From contig NZ_VOSK01000001.1 in the NCBI RefSeq assembly GCF_009296175.1, positions 217,641 to 281,640 on the forward strand: a stretch of DNA of 64,000 bases, given 5' to 3'. Source of the DNA: Microvirga tunisiensis. GTDB taxonomy: Bacteria; Pseudomonadota; Alphaproteobacteria; Rhizobiales; Beijerinckiaceae. Below are positions 1 to 8,024 of this stretch, in pieces. The stretch's first letter is position 1. Every line of letters starts with the position of its first letter. The position numbers and the translations under genes were made by a program. The notes under the pieces were generated by a model. It did not search any database. It was not told where the DNA came from and saw only the letters and a list, made by a program, of their open reading frames with translations.

Positions 1-1
1 C

Positions 2-433
2 GCCCTAGCGCCGATCTTCTTCTTCCTGTGGATATTCGAGTCGACACGACATATTGCCCAGACGGCACTTCGGTCTGTGCTGACAGCAGGAGCGGCGTTC
101 GCTGTGTCCGGGCTGGTCATCACCACAGCCGCCTTCATTTTGGACAGCGGCTTCAAGCAGGCGTTCGGCAGTCAAGGAGCGTCGGGGATGTTCAGCCCAG
201 AGTTCTTCGCCAACATGCGGCCTGGGTCGAGCCAGTTCGACTGGATGTCCTATTTCTATCTGCTTGGGTGCGCGTTGATCGTTCAGGGGCTCGCGAAGGT
301 GGTTTTCGATCTCTCGCAGCAGCTCTTCCAGACGGGAGCAGGGCTGACCGGAGTTGGTGCGCAGATGGAAGGTCAGGCCGGTGCAGGTGTGAACTTCGTT
401 CGGAAGCAGACCGTCGGCCGTCTCGGAATTTAA
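2..433 (+). CDS. VirB6/TrbL-like membrane protein, C-terminal part (runs off left edge)
   Basis: The reading frame is open from base 2 and ends at TAA 431-433, so only the last 143 residues are present. The fragment begins with a hydrophobic segment (PIFFFLWIFE), followed by a second hydrophobic stretch (FAVSGLVITTAAFIL) and a third (YFYLLGCALIVQGLAKVVF). The order, a polytopic core followed by a polar glycine/glutamine-rich tail, is that of VirB6/TrbL inner-membrane proteins of type IV secretion systems. GTG at 77 could be read as a start, but the open frame upstream and the membrane segment it encodes argue that the gene begins outside the window. A second VirB6-like gene lies at 42461. The family call rests on topology, not on a diagnostic motif. 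Confidence 0.55.
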   Translation, partial: ALAPIFFFLWIFESTRHIAQTALRSVLTAGAAFAVSGLVITTAAFILDSGFKQAFGSQGASGMFSPEFFANMRPGSSQFDWMSYFYLLGCALIVQGLAKVVFDLSQQLFQTGAGLTGVGAQMEGQAGAGVNFVRKQTVGRLGI

Positions 434-436
434 AGG

Positions 437-1270
437 GTGGAGGTATCCTTGCGTCAGTGGTTGCTTTCGAGCAGTGGGAACCGGACCCTTTGCCAGGATG
501 AGGTGACAGGCCTCTGGGCGATGGCGTTCGATCTTAACGGGCTTGTGTACGGCCAAGTAGGCCTAAAATCGATTTGCCGGAAGAGAGAGGCGAGGGTCAT
601 TGTCGGCCCATTCGCACACCTCTCTGCTTTTGTTGATACGCTTTGGGGTGTGAGGAGGAGGCACCTGGGCGAGGAAAGTGACGAATCCGTGGTTTTTCAC
701 CGCGTCGATGACGCAACGTTGGTTCGGGCTCCGGCAGAGGTTCCCTTTTTCAGGACTGCGAAGGATCCAATGCACCCATTCCTGGCTGCTGAGCTCCTGT
801 GGCGGGCGCAGACGGCTCTGGATTCTGATGAGGACGTAGATTCAAGGCTGGCCATCGTAGAGCAGGGCTATGGCGGGCCACGGATCGATCCGAAGACCCG
901 CGAGGAGTATGAGGAAGAAGCGGACTTTGACTTGCCGGCGGATGCGCTTGTTCCTGGTCCCAAGGCCCAGGTAAAAGGAGAGGCGATCCGGGTCCAGGTA
1001 GTTCCCGTATCGCCTGCGAAAGCGGAGGCGTGTGTTTCGTCTCTGCCTGTGCCCGCTGTATCAGGTTTGCGTGCATCTAGGACCGTTAATTCGCTGTCGG
1101 CTGCTCCGGTTTCTCCTGCTCCTGCTGAGAAGTCTCCTCCTGAGAAGGACAGTGCGCCGGGGCGCAGAACATCGGTCTCGATAGACTGGAGCAATCTGCC
1201 CGTGTGTGTGGTGGAGCAAAAGATCACCGCGGGCTTCTCATACCTGAAGGCAAAGCCGCGGATCGGTTGA
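437..1270 (+). CDS. Unknown soluble protein with a proline/serine-rich C-terminal half
   Basis: It follows the VirB6-like gene by 3 bases and is probably co-transcribed with it. GTG 437 is the longest start. TTG 449 has the better ribosome site (GGAGG at 439-443, 5-base spacing), so the protein may be 4 residues shorter. The first half (about residues 1-150) looks globular. It is followed by an acidic stretch (EEYEEEADFDLP) and a low-complexity Ser/Pro/Ala region up to about residue 245, then a short folded-looking tail. There is no signal peptide or membrane segment. I recognise no family; its position next to a VirB6-like gene suggests a transfer-associated or regulatory role, which is inference only. 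Confidence 0.6.
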   Translation: MEVSLRQWLLSSSGNRTLCQDEVTGLWAMAFDLNGLVYGQVGLKSICRKREARVIVGPFAHLSAFVDTLWGVRRRHLGEESDESVVFHRVDDATLVRAPAEVPFFRTAKDPMHPFLAAELLWRAQTALDSDEDVDSRLAIVEQGYGGPRIDPKTREEYEEEADFDLPADALVPGPKAQVKGEAIRVQVVPVSPAKAEACVSSLPVPAVSGLRASRTVNSLSAAPVSPAPAEKSPPEKDSAPGRRTSVSIDWSNLPVCVVEQKITAGFSYLKAKPRIG

Positions 1271-1351
1271 TGGGTGGAGGGTGAGCCTCCTGATGCTCCC
1301 GAAGCAAACCGGGCTCAGTGGGATATGAGCCCGGCCGCAGTGCGCGAAAGT

Positions 1352-1573
1352 TTAGGGCTTCACGATTACACGTGAGGTTCTCGTGCTCTTGCGGAGGCGT
1401 TGTTCCTCAGGTGGATACATCCAGGCATCATCGTCGAAGGGTTTCTGCTCGATGTAATAGGCCTGGTTGGTGAGGGGAACGAAGGTTTCCTTCCCGGCGA
1501 CAGGTGCGTCGCTGACGTTTGCGCAACCTGCAAGTCCGAGACCCAAGAGAGCGAGCGTCACTGGCTTAATCAT
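1352..1573 (-). CDS. Small predicted lipoprotein (VirB7-size)
   Basis: 73 residues starting at ATG 1573. It has a short lipoprotein signal peptide with lipobox LAGC, so Cys17 would be the lipidated residue of the mature protein. The rest is polar with several aromatic residues (AYYIEQ, WMYP) and a basic C-terminus. A longer frame exists upstream, but the lipoprotein signal fixes this ATG. It overlaps the 3' end of the preceding minus-strand gene by 8 bases, which points to a two-gene operon. Size and type are like VirB7 or an entry-exclusion lipoprotein; the sequence does not decide. Confidence 0.7.
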   Translation of the reverse strand: MIKPVTLALLGLGLAGCANVSDAPVAGKETFVPLTNQAYYIEQKPFDDDAWMYPPEEQRLRKSTRTSRVIVKP

Positions 1574-1922
1574 TGTTTTCCTTCCTGATGATGTAGACGT
1601 CGTTGATCCGGGTGCGTTCAAGATCAAGGAGCGGCCCGAGATCGCATTGCAATGACCAGGCAATGGTGAGAAGCCGGTCCAGAGTGGCATGGCGAGCCAC
1701 CGTCGCGGATACACCCGCGAGATCGCGGTGCGAGGTATTCTTTGGATCGGTCGGAGGAAGGCGCGGATCCGATGTCATAACGCGCTTGTAGTCGTCGACG
1801 ATTTTCTCGCACGCCTCCGTCTTAAACCGATCTCGCAGACTGCTTTCGGCCCGAGCTGATGGGACAGTGGAGACGAGCGGCGGTATAAACATAAGCGCCA
1901 TCAAAAGGGGTGAGATTCTCAT
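1566..1922 (-). CDS. Small exported protein of unknown function
   Basis: 118 residues from ATG 1922. An N-terminal signal peptide (hydrophobic LLMALMFIPPLV, likely cleavage after SARA) precedes a roughly 95-residue polar domain with two cysteines (EACEK and LQCDL) that could form a disulphide in the periplasm. It is followed directly, with 8-base overlap, by a lipoprotein gene, so the pair probably works in the cell envelope. No recognised family. Confidence 0.65.
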   Translation of the reverse strand: MRISPLLMALMFIPPLVSTVPSARAESSLRDRFKTEACEKIVDDYKRVMTSDPRLPPTDPKNTSHRDLAGVSATVARHATLDRLLTIAWSLQCDLGPLLDLERTRINDVYIIRKENND

Positions 1923-1995
1923 CTGATCCGGTTCGCGATTGATCTGATCTCATTCGTACCGGCAAATTCTGTCCGAACAACACATCAAATGCGGA

Positions 1996-2520
1996 GTGAT
2001 CAACTTGTCGAGTTTTGGGTTAAGCGGAGGCACGCTGTTGGGCACTGAGGTTTCAGAGTTCCGGCCCCATTGGATTGCGTTCTCGAGAGCCGTGGTCATC
2101 TGGACGCTTGTCTTCGCATCTTTCGGATATCTGGGGGTGTTCGTTTCCGACTACCCTGATGCATTTAAGATTTGGATGGATGTCGCGCCCTGGGCCTCCT
2201 TGATTTTGTTGGCTGGCTTCGTGTTCGCCGTCCTGTCAGCATGGGTTCGATGGCGGTTTAGCATCCTGACGGTTTATGGAGGTCGCATCGAGTATCGGAT
2301 CGGTTTCATCCGGGTTCGGCTGATGACGGTCCCTCTTCGTGAGATCGCCAACATGGAGGTAGCCCAAGGAGCAATGCAGCGAGTCCTTGGATTTGGCGAT
2401 TTGGTTGTCGACATGAGAGGAGCGTCGTTGCTGCGGGTCTCGGACGTTGTGTCCGTCCAGCAGGTGATGGCGCTGATCAGGTCCAATCGGGACAGATTGT
2501 TAGCCGGTGATCGACTTTGA
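1996..2520 (+). CDS. Membrane protein with bacterial PH (bPH2-type) domain
   Basis: 174 residues from GTG 1996. Two membrane segments (about residues 30-52 and 65-85) are followed by a soluble domain beginning SILTVYGGRIEYRIGF and containing VPLREIANMEVAQGAMQRVLGFGDLVV. That is the layout of bacterial PH-domain proteins (YdbS/YdbT type): short hydrophobic hairpin, then a beta-rich PH domain with the Arg-Glu-Ile and Leu-Gly-Phe-Gly-Asp signature segments. It is predicted to sit in the inner membrane with the PH domain in the cytoplasm. Its 3' end overlaps the convergent gene at 2500-3087 by 21 bases. Confidence 0.7.
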   Translation: MINLSSFGLSGGTLLGTEVSEFRPHWIAFSRAVVIWTLVFASFGYLGVFVSDYPDAFKIWMDVAPWASLILLAGFVFAVLSAWVRWRFSILTVYGGRIEYRIGFIRVRLMTVPLREIANMEVAQGAMQRVLGFGDLVVDMRGASLLRVSDVVSVQQVMALIRSNRDRLLAGDRL

Positions 2521-3087
2521 AAGGTCATGGGCTGCCCCGAAGGGGTGTCCGACCCACTCATGACAGGCGAGGATCGCGCGAGCTGACTTCTTGGGCTTAA
2601 GGGGGAATCGCGGCTCGACGAGACTGAGATCGACCGTCCATCTGTCAACACGACTGTTACGGGTATGCTCGGCCAAGGCCCTTTGTGCCTCTTTCCAGGC
2701 CATTTCCTCCTTTATACCGAAAACCTGAGCGTATCGAACGACGGCTCTTTGGAGACCCACCTGGCCATGAACCGCAAGCATGCGTCCGGGATGCATCATA
2801 TCGTGGCAGTTACCACAGACAGGCCATAGGGCCTCTAGGCTTGCGGTTCCTTCCTTGTAGCGCCAACGTTCGTGTAGGTGGATTGAGCCAAAGTGATGTG
2901 TGCGGCGGTCAGGGTTGTCGGCATACATACACCGCGCGCCGGAGCGTAGCGCATCGGCCCGAATGGCTCCCCAGCAAGATCCCGTACACAGGCCGGCCAG
3001 GGAAATTCCCCACAAGGTCGTTGGGATAAGGCGGATGTCGGGACGTAAGGGGCTAATGGGGATACCCAAATCCTTATTGAAGGTCAT
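2500..3087 (-). CDS. HNH-endonuclease-like protein
   Basis: About 195 residues from ATG 3087; a TTG at 3111 would add 8. The middle carries a histidine/cysteine cluster: a Cys near CMYAD, the stretch THHFGSIHLHERWRY, then LEALWPVCGNCHDMMHPG. The spacing (His pair, then Cys-x-x-Cys-His with a following His) is that of a zinc-stabilised HNH/beta-beta-alpha metal nuclease. The residue normally Asn in the LxNLxxLC segment is not conserved (ASLEALWPVC), so activity is uncertain. The C-terminal third is basic. Possible roles are a homing or phage-like nuclease; neither is proven. Confidence 0.5.
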   Translation of the reverse strand: MTFNKDLGIPISPLRPDIRLIPTTLWGISLAGLCTGSCWGAIRADALRSGARCMYADNPDRRTHHFGSIHLHERWRYKEGTASLEALWPVCGNCHDMMHPGRMLAVHGQVGLQRAVVRYAQVFGIKEEMAWKEAQRALAEHTRNSRVDRWTVDLSLVEPRFPLKPKKSARAILACHEWVGHPFGAAHDLSKSITG

Positions 3088-3445
3088 TCTTGAGGTTCCG
3101 CTTAGAGGCAATCACGGATTCGCAACGGGATGGCCCCATCTCAGGATAGGATTCACCGGGAATCCTTGCGCCGGGATGGGATTTTCTCCCAGAAATAAAG
3201 GATTAAGGCCCTTGTCCGCGGGTAAAACGCCAGCAGATACTGCGAAAATGGCCTAGGCCACATTTGCTCCCTAATCCAGAGGAAAAGCTGCTAAAAATGG
3301 AACGATTGAGCAGAATAGGTTGAAGCCTTTGGCGAAGCAGGCGAAAGCAGGTAGGTGGCAGCCTCGGCGGAGCCATGCGGCCAGGGGAAGCCGTCCAAAG
3401 GGAATCCTTAAGGGCGCAAGTAGACTGTCATTATAAGATCCAGAT
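3088..3445. other. Gene-free region with an inverted repeat and a repeated decamer
   Basis: About 358 bases between the start of the minus-strand HNH-like gene and the start of the plus-strand MucR-like gene, so it should hold both promoters. It contains a perfect 7-base inverted repeat, AGGATTC-ACCGG-GAATCCT, at 3148-3166. The decamer GGGAATCCTT inside it (3158-3167) recurs at 3400-3409, about 45 bases before the regulator's start. This is the arrangement expected of binding sites for a regulator acting on both flanking genes. No credible protein-coding frame was seen. Confidence 0.45.
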
Positions 3446-4501
3446 TTGGGGAATTCAGTGGTCGATCACTCTGGAAAAAAGGGAACGGAAGTTCCGAAGG
3501 GTAAGAAGAGCGCAGCGAAAGGGCGGGCGGCCGCGAGGGCTCGAGGGTCGGCAAAAAACAGGGGATCGGAGGATGCGACAATTTCCGCGCAGCCCCTTGA
3601 ACCCGCCGGGACCAGCCAAGGGTCGTCTGGCGTTCTAACGTCGCCACTGGTGAGTGGCCTGATGGGTATGTTCGGGACGCAGCCCAACACGGACGCGGCC
3701 GCAGGCACCGAAGCTGTTAAGTCCCAGCTGGCGTCTGTGATTGGTGAGACCGCTTCGCGGAACCTGACACCGCTTGAATCCTGTCTGATGCTGGGCATCG
3801 CAGTCGTCGGGCGCGCGATCGTGTCGGGCACTCTGCCCCGGACCCAGGACGAGCTCATGCAGATCTTGCAGCAGGGAGTTCCGTCGGTAGGCCCAACAGC
3901 CCAGCCGGCGCGCGTTGAGCGGGACGTGGCGCCGATTGACGAGGCGGATGTCGAAGCAATCCCGACGGCGGCAAGTGTCAAGGAGTCGATCGATGAGATC
4001 ATCGCGAGGACGGTGTTCGACGACTACATCGTATCACTGATCGATGGCCGGCGGTTCCAGACCCTGACCAGGCATCTGCGGTCAGCTCACAATATGACGC
4101 CGGAGGATTACCGGAAGAGGTTTGGACTGCCTGAATCCTATCCGATGACGGCGAAGAACTTCCGTGAAAAGCGGCGGGAGAAATCTCTTCAGATTGCCCA
4201 GGAATCGACCATGGAGGATGTGCCGTTCTACCTGATCGGCGATCCGAACTACTCAACGATCGATGAGAAGTTCCCTGATCCAAGCGTTGATCAGATCGGG
4301 CGTCCAGTTGGCCGCCCGCCGACACGGGAGCGGGATACCGAAGGGCCGCTGCTCTCACAGGAAGCGGTCGACAGCATCCTGAGTGGCGTTTCTAAGAACG
4401 ACCCCGACTTCCAGATCCTCTGGGACTATCGCGAGCGGATGTGGCCTAGCAACGAGAATGCGAAGGCAGGAGCCCGGGCTAGCGCACGTCGTCAGGGTTG
4501 A
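3446..4501 (+). CDS. MucR/Ros-family transcriptional regulator lacking zinc ligands
   Basis: 351 residues from TTG 3446; GTG 3458, preceded by GGGGA, is an equally good start. The N-terminal 60 residues are Lys/Arg/Ala rich and disordered. Residues around 105-140 (LTPLESCLMLGIAVVGRAIV) resemble the helical N-domain of Ros. Residues around 185-245 match the Ros/MucR DNA-binding domain: DYIVSLIDGRRFQTLTRHL, MTPEDYRKRFGLP and YPMTAKNF. In classical Ros the finger is CLECG...SLKRHL; here the Cys positions are Ser and Asp, so a C2H2 zinc site cannot form although the histidines remain. It is three times the usual MucR length. It probably regulates genes of the element. Confidence 0.75.
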   Translation: MGNSVVDHSGKKGTEVPKGKKSAAKGRAAARARGSAKNRGSEDATISAQPLEPAGTSQGSSGVLTSPLVSGLMGMFGTQPNTDAAAGTEAVKSQLASVIGETASRNLTPLESCLMLGIAVVGRAIVSGTLPRTQDELMQILQQGVPSVGPTAQPARVERDVAPIDEADVEAIPTAASVKESIDEIIARTVFDDYIVSLIDGRRFQTLTRHLRSAHNMTPEDYRKRFGLPESYPMTAKNFREKRREKSLQIAQESTMEDVPFYLIGDPNYSTIDEKFPDPSVDQIGRPVGRPPTRERDTEGPLLSQEAVDSILSGVSKNDPDFQILWDYRERMWPSNENAKAGARASARRQG

Positions 4502-4859
4502 ATGCGTTAGGATCCAACAAGCCCTCCGCGTCAGAATGCGCGGGTGGAAGCATGGTTGGAACCTGTGACTGCGCAACGCGGCGGGTCGGCATGGATTGCC
4601 GGCCCGTTTTGTTTTTTGTGGTCAGCCGGTGCTCGACCCAACTCGTAGCTCCGAGTGTGTCCTCTGCATCCGTTAAGGTTGAGGACGATTTGGCTTTCTG
4701 AGGCCCGACATCACGATCACTGGCGCCCAAGTCCGCGTCATGATCCACGTACGAGGTCGTAGCATTCGTGCTGAAGGCGTTGTCGAGCGTCTGGCATCCT
4801 CCGAGCGTCATGCAGGCGGCAAGAAGGGCGATGCGGACCTGTCCAGTTGTTGCGATCAT
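4479..4859 (-). CDS. Predicted outer-membrane lipoprotein
   Basis: 126 residues from ATG 4859. A lipoprotein signal peptide with lipobox LGGC (lipid-modified Cys22) is followed by a low-complexity Ser/Thr/Asp region without obvious domains. Its 3' end overlaps the 3' end of the MucR-like gene by 23 bases. Size and composition are like conjugation-associated lipoproteins (VirB7, TrbH class), but no signature is present. Confidence 0.65.
   Translation of the reverse strand: MIATTGQVRIALLAACMTLGGCQTLDNAFSTNATTSYVDHDADLGASDRDVGPQKAKSSSTLTDAEDTLGATSWVEHRLTTKNKTGRQSMPTRRVAQSQVPTMLPPAHSDAEGLLDPNAFNPDDVR
4582..4617 (+). terminator. Rho-independent terminator for the MucR-like gene, inside the opposing gene
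   Basis: Stem CGGGTCGGCA (4582-4591) pairs with TGCCGGCCCG (4597-4606) over a 5-base loop, with one G-U pair, followed by TTTTGTTTTTT. It lies 80 bases after the stop of the plus-strand regulator, within the coding region of the convergent lipoprotein gene 4479-4859. Confidence 0.75.
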
Positions 4860-5004
4860 CGAGATTCCACTGAAGCCAAATTCGTAAAGTGCAGGCTGGG
4901 CGTATCTGTTGGTTTATTGATCCCTTTTCGTTCGTGCAAGAATGACATCAGATGGAATTCTGCTTAGATGTTGGCAGCCTTCTTGGAAGCGAGGATTCCT
5001 ATCA

Positions 5005-5958
5005 ATGTTCTTTTCCGCAGCGCGACAGATTCGCCTCGGGTCAATCGCTTTTGCTGCAGCCGTTTTTGTCGCCGGATGCTCACAGAATTCGATAGAACCC
5101 GGAGACGTTCAGGCTGTGCGGGATTCCTACGAGGACGTGGTATCGTCCTTGAGTGACAATCCCGGTCAAGTCAGGGGCTTCTCCCTTGCTCTTTATCGCA
5201 TCGCGGTTCCTGGAAAGTTCCCGGAGATTTCCGATGATTTCGACCCTTCCAAGCCCCTCCCGGTAGCGGTTGATCGCGGGGCGATGCCCGCAATTGGGAC
5301 AGACACCTTTTTTGAAGCCATCGTCCAGGCCGCTCCGAAAGTTGCCGGGATGACGCCGGCAACCATCGTGAACAAGTATGTATCCGAAGATTCCATGTTG
5401 TTGAGCCGACAGGAGGCATGGGTCCGTGACTGGCAGGTTCGTAATCGGATTAGGGTGAGGAACGAGCGCCAAGAGGCCGAGCGGCGGCAACAGTTGCTAT
5501 CGCAGTTCCATCCCATTCGACCGAGCTATTCATGGTGGCAGAGCAAGCCTGTGCTGCGCTTCTCGATTTTCAATCCTCTTGACGTGCCTCTAACCAAGGT
5601 CGGTATCGACCTGGATCTCTTTGATGCGAACGGTCAGGCTCTGGCATCAGGGTTTGTCGAGGGAGCTCTCCAGACCCCCTTGCAACCCGGCACCGAGACA
5701 ACGGCAGCCTTTGATCTGTCTCGATATGAAGCATTCTCTAGGAGAGGCCTGCAGTCAGTGGTGGGTGGCTTCCAAGTTGTGCTGAAGGTCAAAAATGTTT
5801 GGTCAGGTCAGAAGAGCCTAATCGACACCAATAGTAATGTGGATGCCGTCGTTGAGGCCCGTCAGAACGCTGTCATCGATCTCCTGAGCAAAATCAGGGA
5901 AGCCCGCGAGAACTTGTCGAAGTTCCGTATTACCTTCGACGAGGGGAAGACATCATGA
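5005..5958 (+). CDS. Predicted lipoprotein of unknown function
   Basis: 317 residues from ATG 5005, preceded by GAGGA at 4991-4995. The N-terminus is a clear lipoprotein signal (hydrophobic segment, lipobox VAGC). The mature part has an alpha-helical first half containing an Arg/Glu-rich helix (RNERQEAERRQQ, about residue 155). It is followed by a beta-rich domain that looks immunoglobulin-like (PVLRFSIFNPLDVPLTKVGID) and a C-terminal coiled-coil-like helix. The stop overlaps the start of the next gene (ATGA at 5955-5958), so the two are translationally coupled and probably act together in the periplasm. Confidence 0.7.
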   Translation: MFFSAARQIRLGSIAFAAAVFVAGCSQNSIEPGDVQAVRDSYEDVVSSLSDNPGQVRGFSLALYRIAVPGKFPEISDDFDPSKPLPVAVDRGAMPAIGTDTFFEAIVQAAPKVAGMTPATIVNKYVSEDSMLLSRQEAWVRDWQVRNRIRVRNERQEAERRQQLLSQFHPIRPSYSWWQSKPVLRFSIFNPLDVPLTKVGIDLDLFDANGQALASGFVEGALQTPLQPGTETTAAFDLSRYEAFSRRGLQSVVGGFQVVLKVKNVWSGQKSLIDTNSNVDAVVEARQNAVIDLLSKIREARENLSKFRITFDEGKTS

Positions 5959-6863
5959 GGACCTGGGGCCTGGCTAGAGGAGTGTCGTGGAAGGCCGCCA
6001 TCGTGGCGGCGATCTCTGCTCAACTCATCGCCGGCAGCCCGAGCTGGGCACTGGATAGTGAGACGGTGCGCTTGGACAAGGCGATCGCAGATGCTGGGGG
6101 CGAGGCGGCTGCCAGGGACATGTCGAATGCGCTCTTGACCATCTACGGGCGGCTGGCGTCCGAGGGGCTCACGACAAGTAGGGATGGCGCTGTGCCCGTG
6201 GCAAAGGACGGCGCGAGAGATGACATTTGTGGCTGTCGCTTCGGCCCGGATGGGCGAGCCATCCACCCTGAACTCTGTGAACCGATCGATCGGAGCGGAA
6301 GCGAGGATCTCGCGCGATCCGGGATCGTCCGGGTGATAACCCGTGAGCAGCTCGGGGCGACCCGTCAGTGCTTCAAGGAAGGATCCCCGCGATGCGTCAT
6401 GGGAAGGAACCTCAAGTATGTCGGACTGCGCTGTTGCAGTGATTCAGATACGGAATTTCGAGCCATGGAGCGGGATCCGCACCTGGTGCTACTGGCGCCA
6501 CTGCCTGTGGCTGACCGACTGTCTAGACTGCAGATAGGCAATGTTGAGAATCCCAAGCAACCATGGCAGGCCTGTGAAGTCGCGGTTGACCAAGAGCACT
6601 TTGCCCCGCCCGCGCGGTTGAACGGCTTCATTGCCCGGGCCATGCTGTATGCCGCCGACCGGTATAAGGTGCAGGTGGAGTATCCGCTTGGAACCTTGAA
6701 GAGGGTATCAGATCAAAACCCGCCTGAGGCTTGGGAGATGCGCCGGAACGAACTGATTGCTGAGATAAGTCGGTCATATCGCGTTGTTGGCCCCAATCGC
6801 TTCATTACGGAGGCCGCGAAAGCCAGCGGAGCCATCAGACCGGAGACGGTGCAAGGGCGGTAG
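5955..6863 (+). CDS. Endonuclease I family protein with catalytic residues replaced
   Basis: 302 residues; signal peptide (AAIVAAISAQLIAG, cleavage after SWA). The C-terminal half matches periplasmic endonuclease I (EndA/Vvn): DPHLVLLAPLPVADRLSR corresponds to the family's DLHNLxPAxGxVNxDRS, and FAPPARLNGFIARAMLYAADRY plus AWEMRRNELI match the conserved C-terminal blocks, ending in NRFI. The family's Glu-His catalytic segment appears as TREQLGAT (His to Gln) and the HNL Asn is lost (HLV). Several Cys pairs (CGC, CC) suggest disulphides. It is probably an inactive, binding or structural relative. It ends in TAG, so that codon is an ordinary stop here. Confidence 0.65.
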   Translation: MRTWGLARGVSWKAAIVAAISAQLIAGSPSWALDSETVRLDKAIADAGGEAAARDMSNALLTIYGRLASEGLTTSRDGAVPVAKDGARDDICGCRFGPDGRAIHPELCEPIDRSGSEDLARSGIVRVITREQLGATRQCFKEGSPRCVMGRNLKYVGLRCCSDSDTEFRAMERDPHLVLLAPLPVADRLSRLQIGNVENPKQPWQACEVAVDQEHFAPPARLNGFIARAMLYAADRYKVQVEYPLGTLKRVSDQNPPEAWEMRRNELIAEISRSYRVVGPNRFITEAAKASGAIRPETVQGR

Positions 6864-6882
6864 AAGAGCCTACTGGAACTCG

Positions 6883-6908
6883 GCGCGGCAGCTGTCTTGT
6901 TGCCGCGC
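6883..6908. terminator. Hairpin between convergent genes, possible terminator
   Basis: GCGCGGCA (6883-6890) and TGCCGCGC (6901-6908) form an 8-base GC-rich stem over a 10-base loop. There is no T tract on either side, so if it terminates it is weak. It lies between the stop of the endonuclease-like gene and the end of the minus-strand protease gene. Confidence 0.35.
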
Positions 6909-6934
6909 GACGCTCCGATTGGCTCGAGATAGCC

Positions 6935-7963
6935 TTAGGGTGTTGGAAACGAAAGAAGTATGATCTTCTGGAGATCGCTCCAGGTCACAAGTATGCCCGT
7001 AAAGGCGATGACGGCGACTGAGATGCCCGCCAATGCGTTCTCAACGCTGCGGCTCGCAGGCTTTTTAACGCAACTCTCAATGGCATAAAGCAGAATCCGC
7101 CCCCCGTCGAACAACGGGACGGGCAGGAGATTGACAAGAGCAAGGCCAAGGTTGAGGTGGGCGAGAAGCAGAAGGACGGTAAGCAGGGCCTCTTCGCTTT
7201 GAACCGCTTTGCCCGTGACATGAGCAATCCCGACTGGGCCAGAGAAGACCTCGATCGGATTGCCTCCCATGCTGTAGACCAGTGCCGGGATGTTGAAGAT
7301 TCCGACAGAGGCGGAGACCATCTGCTTCATGGCGAGAACGAACGACTTGGGGAGGTCGGAGCGCGCATGTTCCCGGTTGAAGACCAGGCCATACTTGCCG
7401 TCAGCCTTCAGGACGTCGAGCTCCATCAGAGATCCGCTGCGGTCGAGTTGAAAGCGATCGATGCCGTCAGGATCGCCGAAGTGGCTCGCCGCATAGAGAT
7501 CGTCGACGGACGAGATTGCCACTCCGTTAATCGAGACAATGCGGTCGCCCGGGTGAATGTCAGCCAATTGGGCTCCGCTGCCCGGAACAGTCGCAAGGAT
7601 GGTGGTCGAGGACCAGGTAAGACCGGCATAGAAGACGGCGACGAAGAAAACGAATGATGCCAGGATATTGAAGCTCGGCCCGGCGAATGCAACGGTAATG
7701 CGGGAAAGGCCGGATGCTTTGCGGAAACTTTTCTCGCCGGTCTCCGCAAATCGCACATACCCGCCGAGCGGAAGGGCACGAATGGTCCAGAGATTGTGCT
7801 TCCCCTGGTCGCGCCGAAGCAGAGGGCCAAAGCCGATGGAGAACTCCTCAACCTTGATCCCCAGCCATCTGGCGACCCAGTAATGTCCTGCCTCATGGAT
7901 TGTAACAACCACGGTCATGATGAACAGGAAGGGCAAAATCGTGATCAAAATGGTTTCGGCCAT
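6935..7963 (-). CDS. rseP: RseP-like site-2 intramembrane zinc metalloprotease (M50)
   Basis: 342 residues from ATG 7963 with GGAG 7 bases upstream. The first membrane segment carries HEAGH (residues 23-27). The second catalytic motif, NLLPVPLFDGG, begins near residue 278, and these residues bind the catalytic zinc. A single PDZ domain (about 110-190, HPGDRIVSINGVAISS) lies between them. GFGP and LGGYVRF of the family are present. Chromosomal RseP cleaves anti-sigma factors and leftover signal peptides in the inner membrane; a copy on an accessory element could act on plasmid-encoded membrane substrates. E. coli RseP has two PDZ domains and is longer (about 450 residues), so this is the compact form. 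Confidence 0.9.
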   Translation of the reverse strand: MAETILITILPFLFIMTVVVTIHEAGHYWVARWLGIKVEEFSIGFGPLLRRDQGKHNLWTIRALPLGGYVRFAETGEKSFRKASGLSRITVAFAGPSFNILASFVFFVAVFYAGLTWSSTTILATVPGSGAQLADIHPGDRIVSINGVAISSVDDLYAASHFGDPDGIDRFQLDRSGSLMELDVLKADGKYGLVFNREHARSDLPKSFVLAMKQMVSASVGIFNIPALVYSMGGNPIEVFSGPVGIAHVTGKAVQSEEALLTVLLLLAHLNLGLALVNLLPVPLFDGGRILLYAIESCVKKPASRSVENALAGISVAVIAFTGILVTWSDLQKIILLSFPTP

Positions 7964-8024
7964 GATGGCTCCAAGGCGGACTAGTGGGGTTTGCTATCTA
8001 TTTCTAATGGGGTTCTATGCCTGA

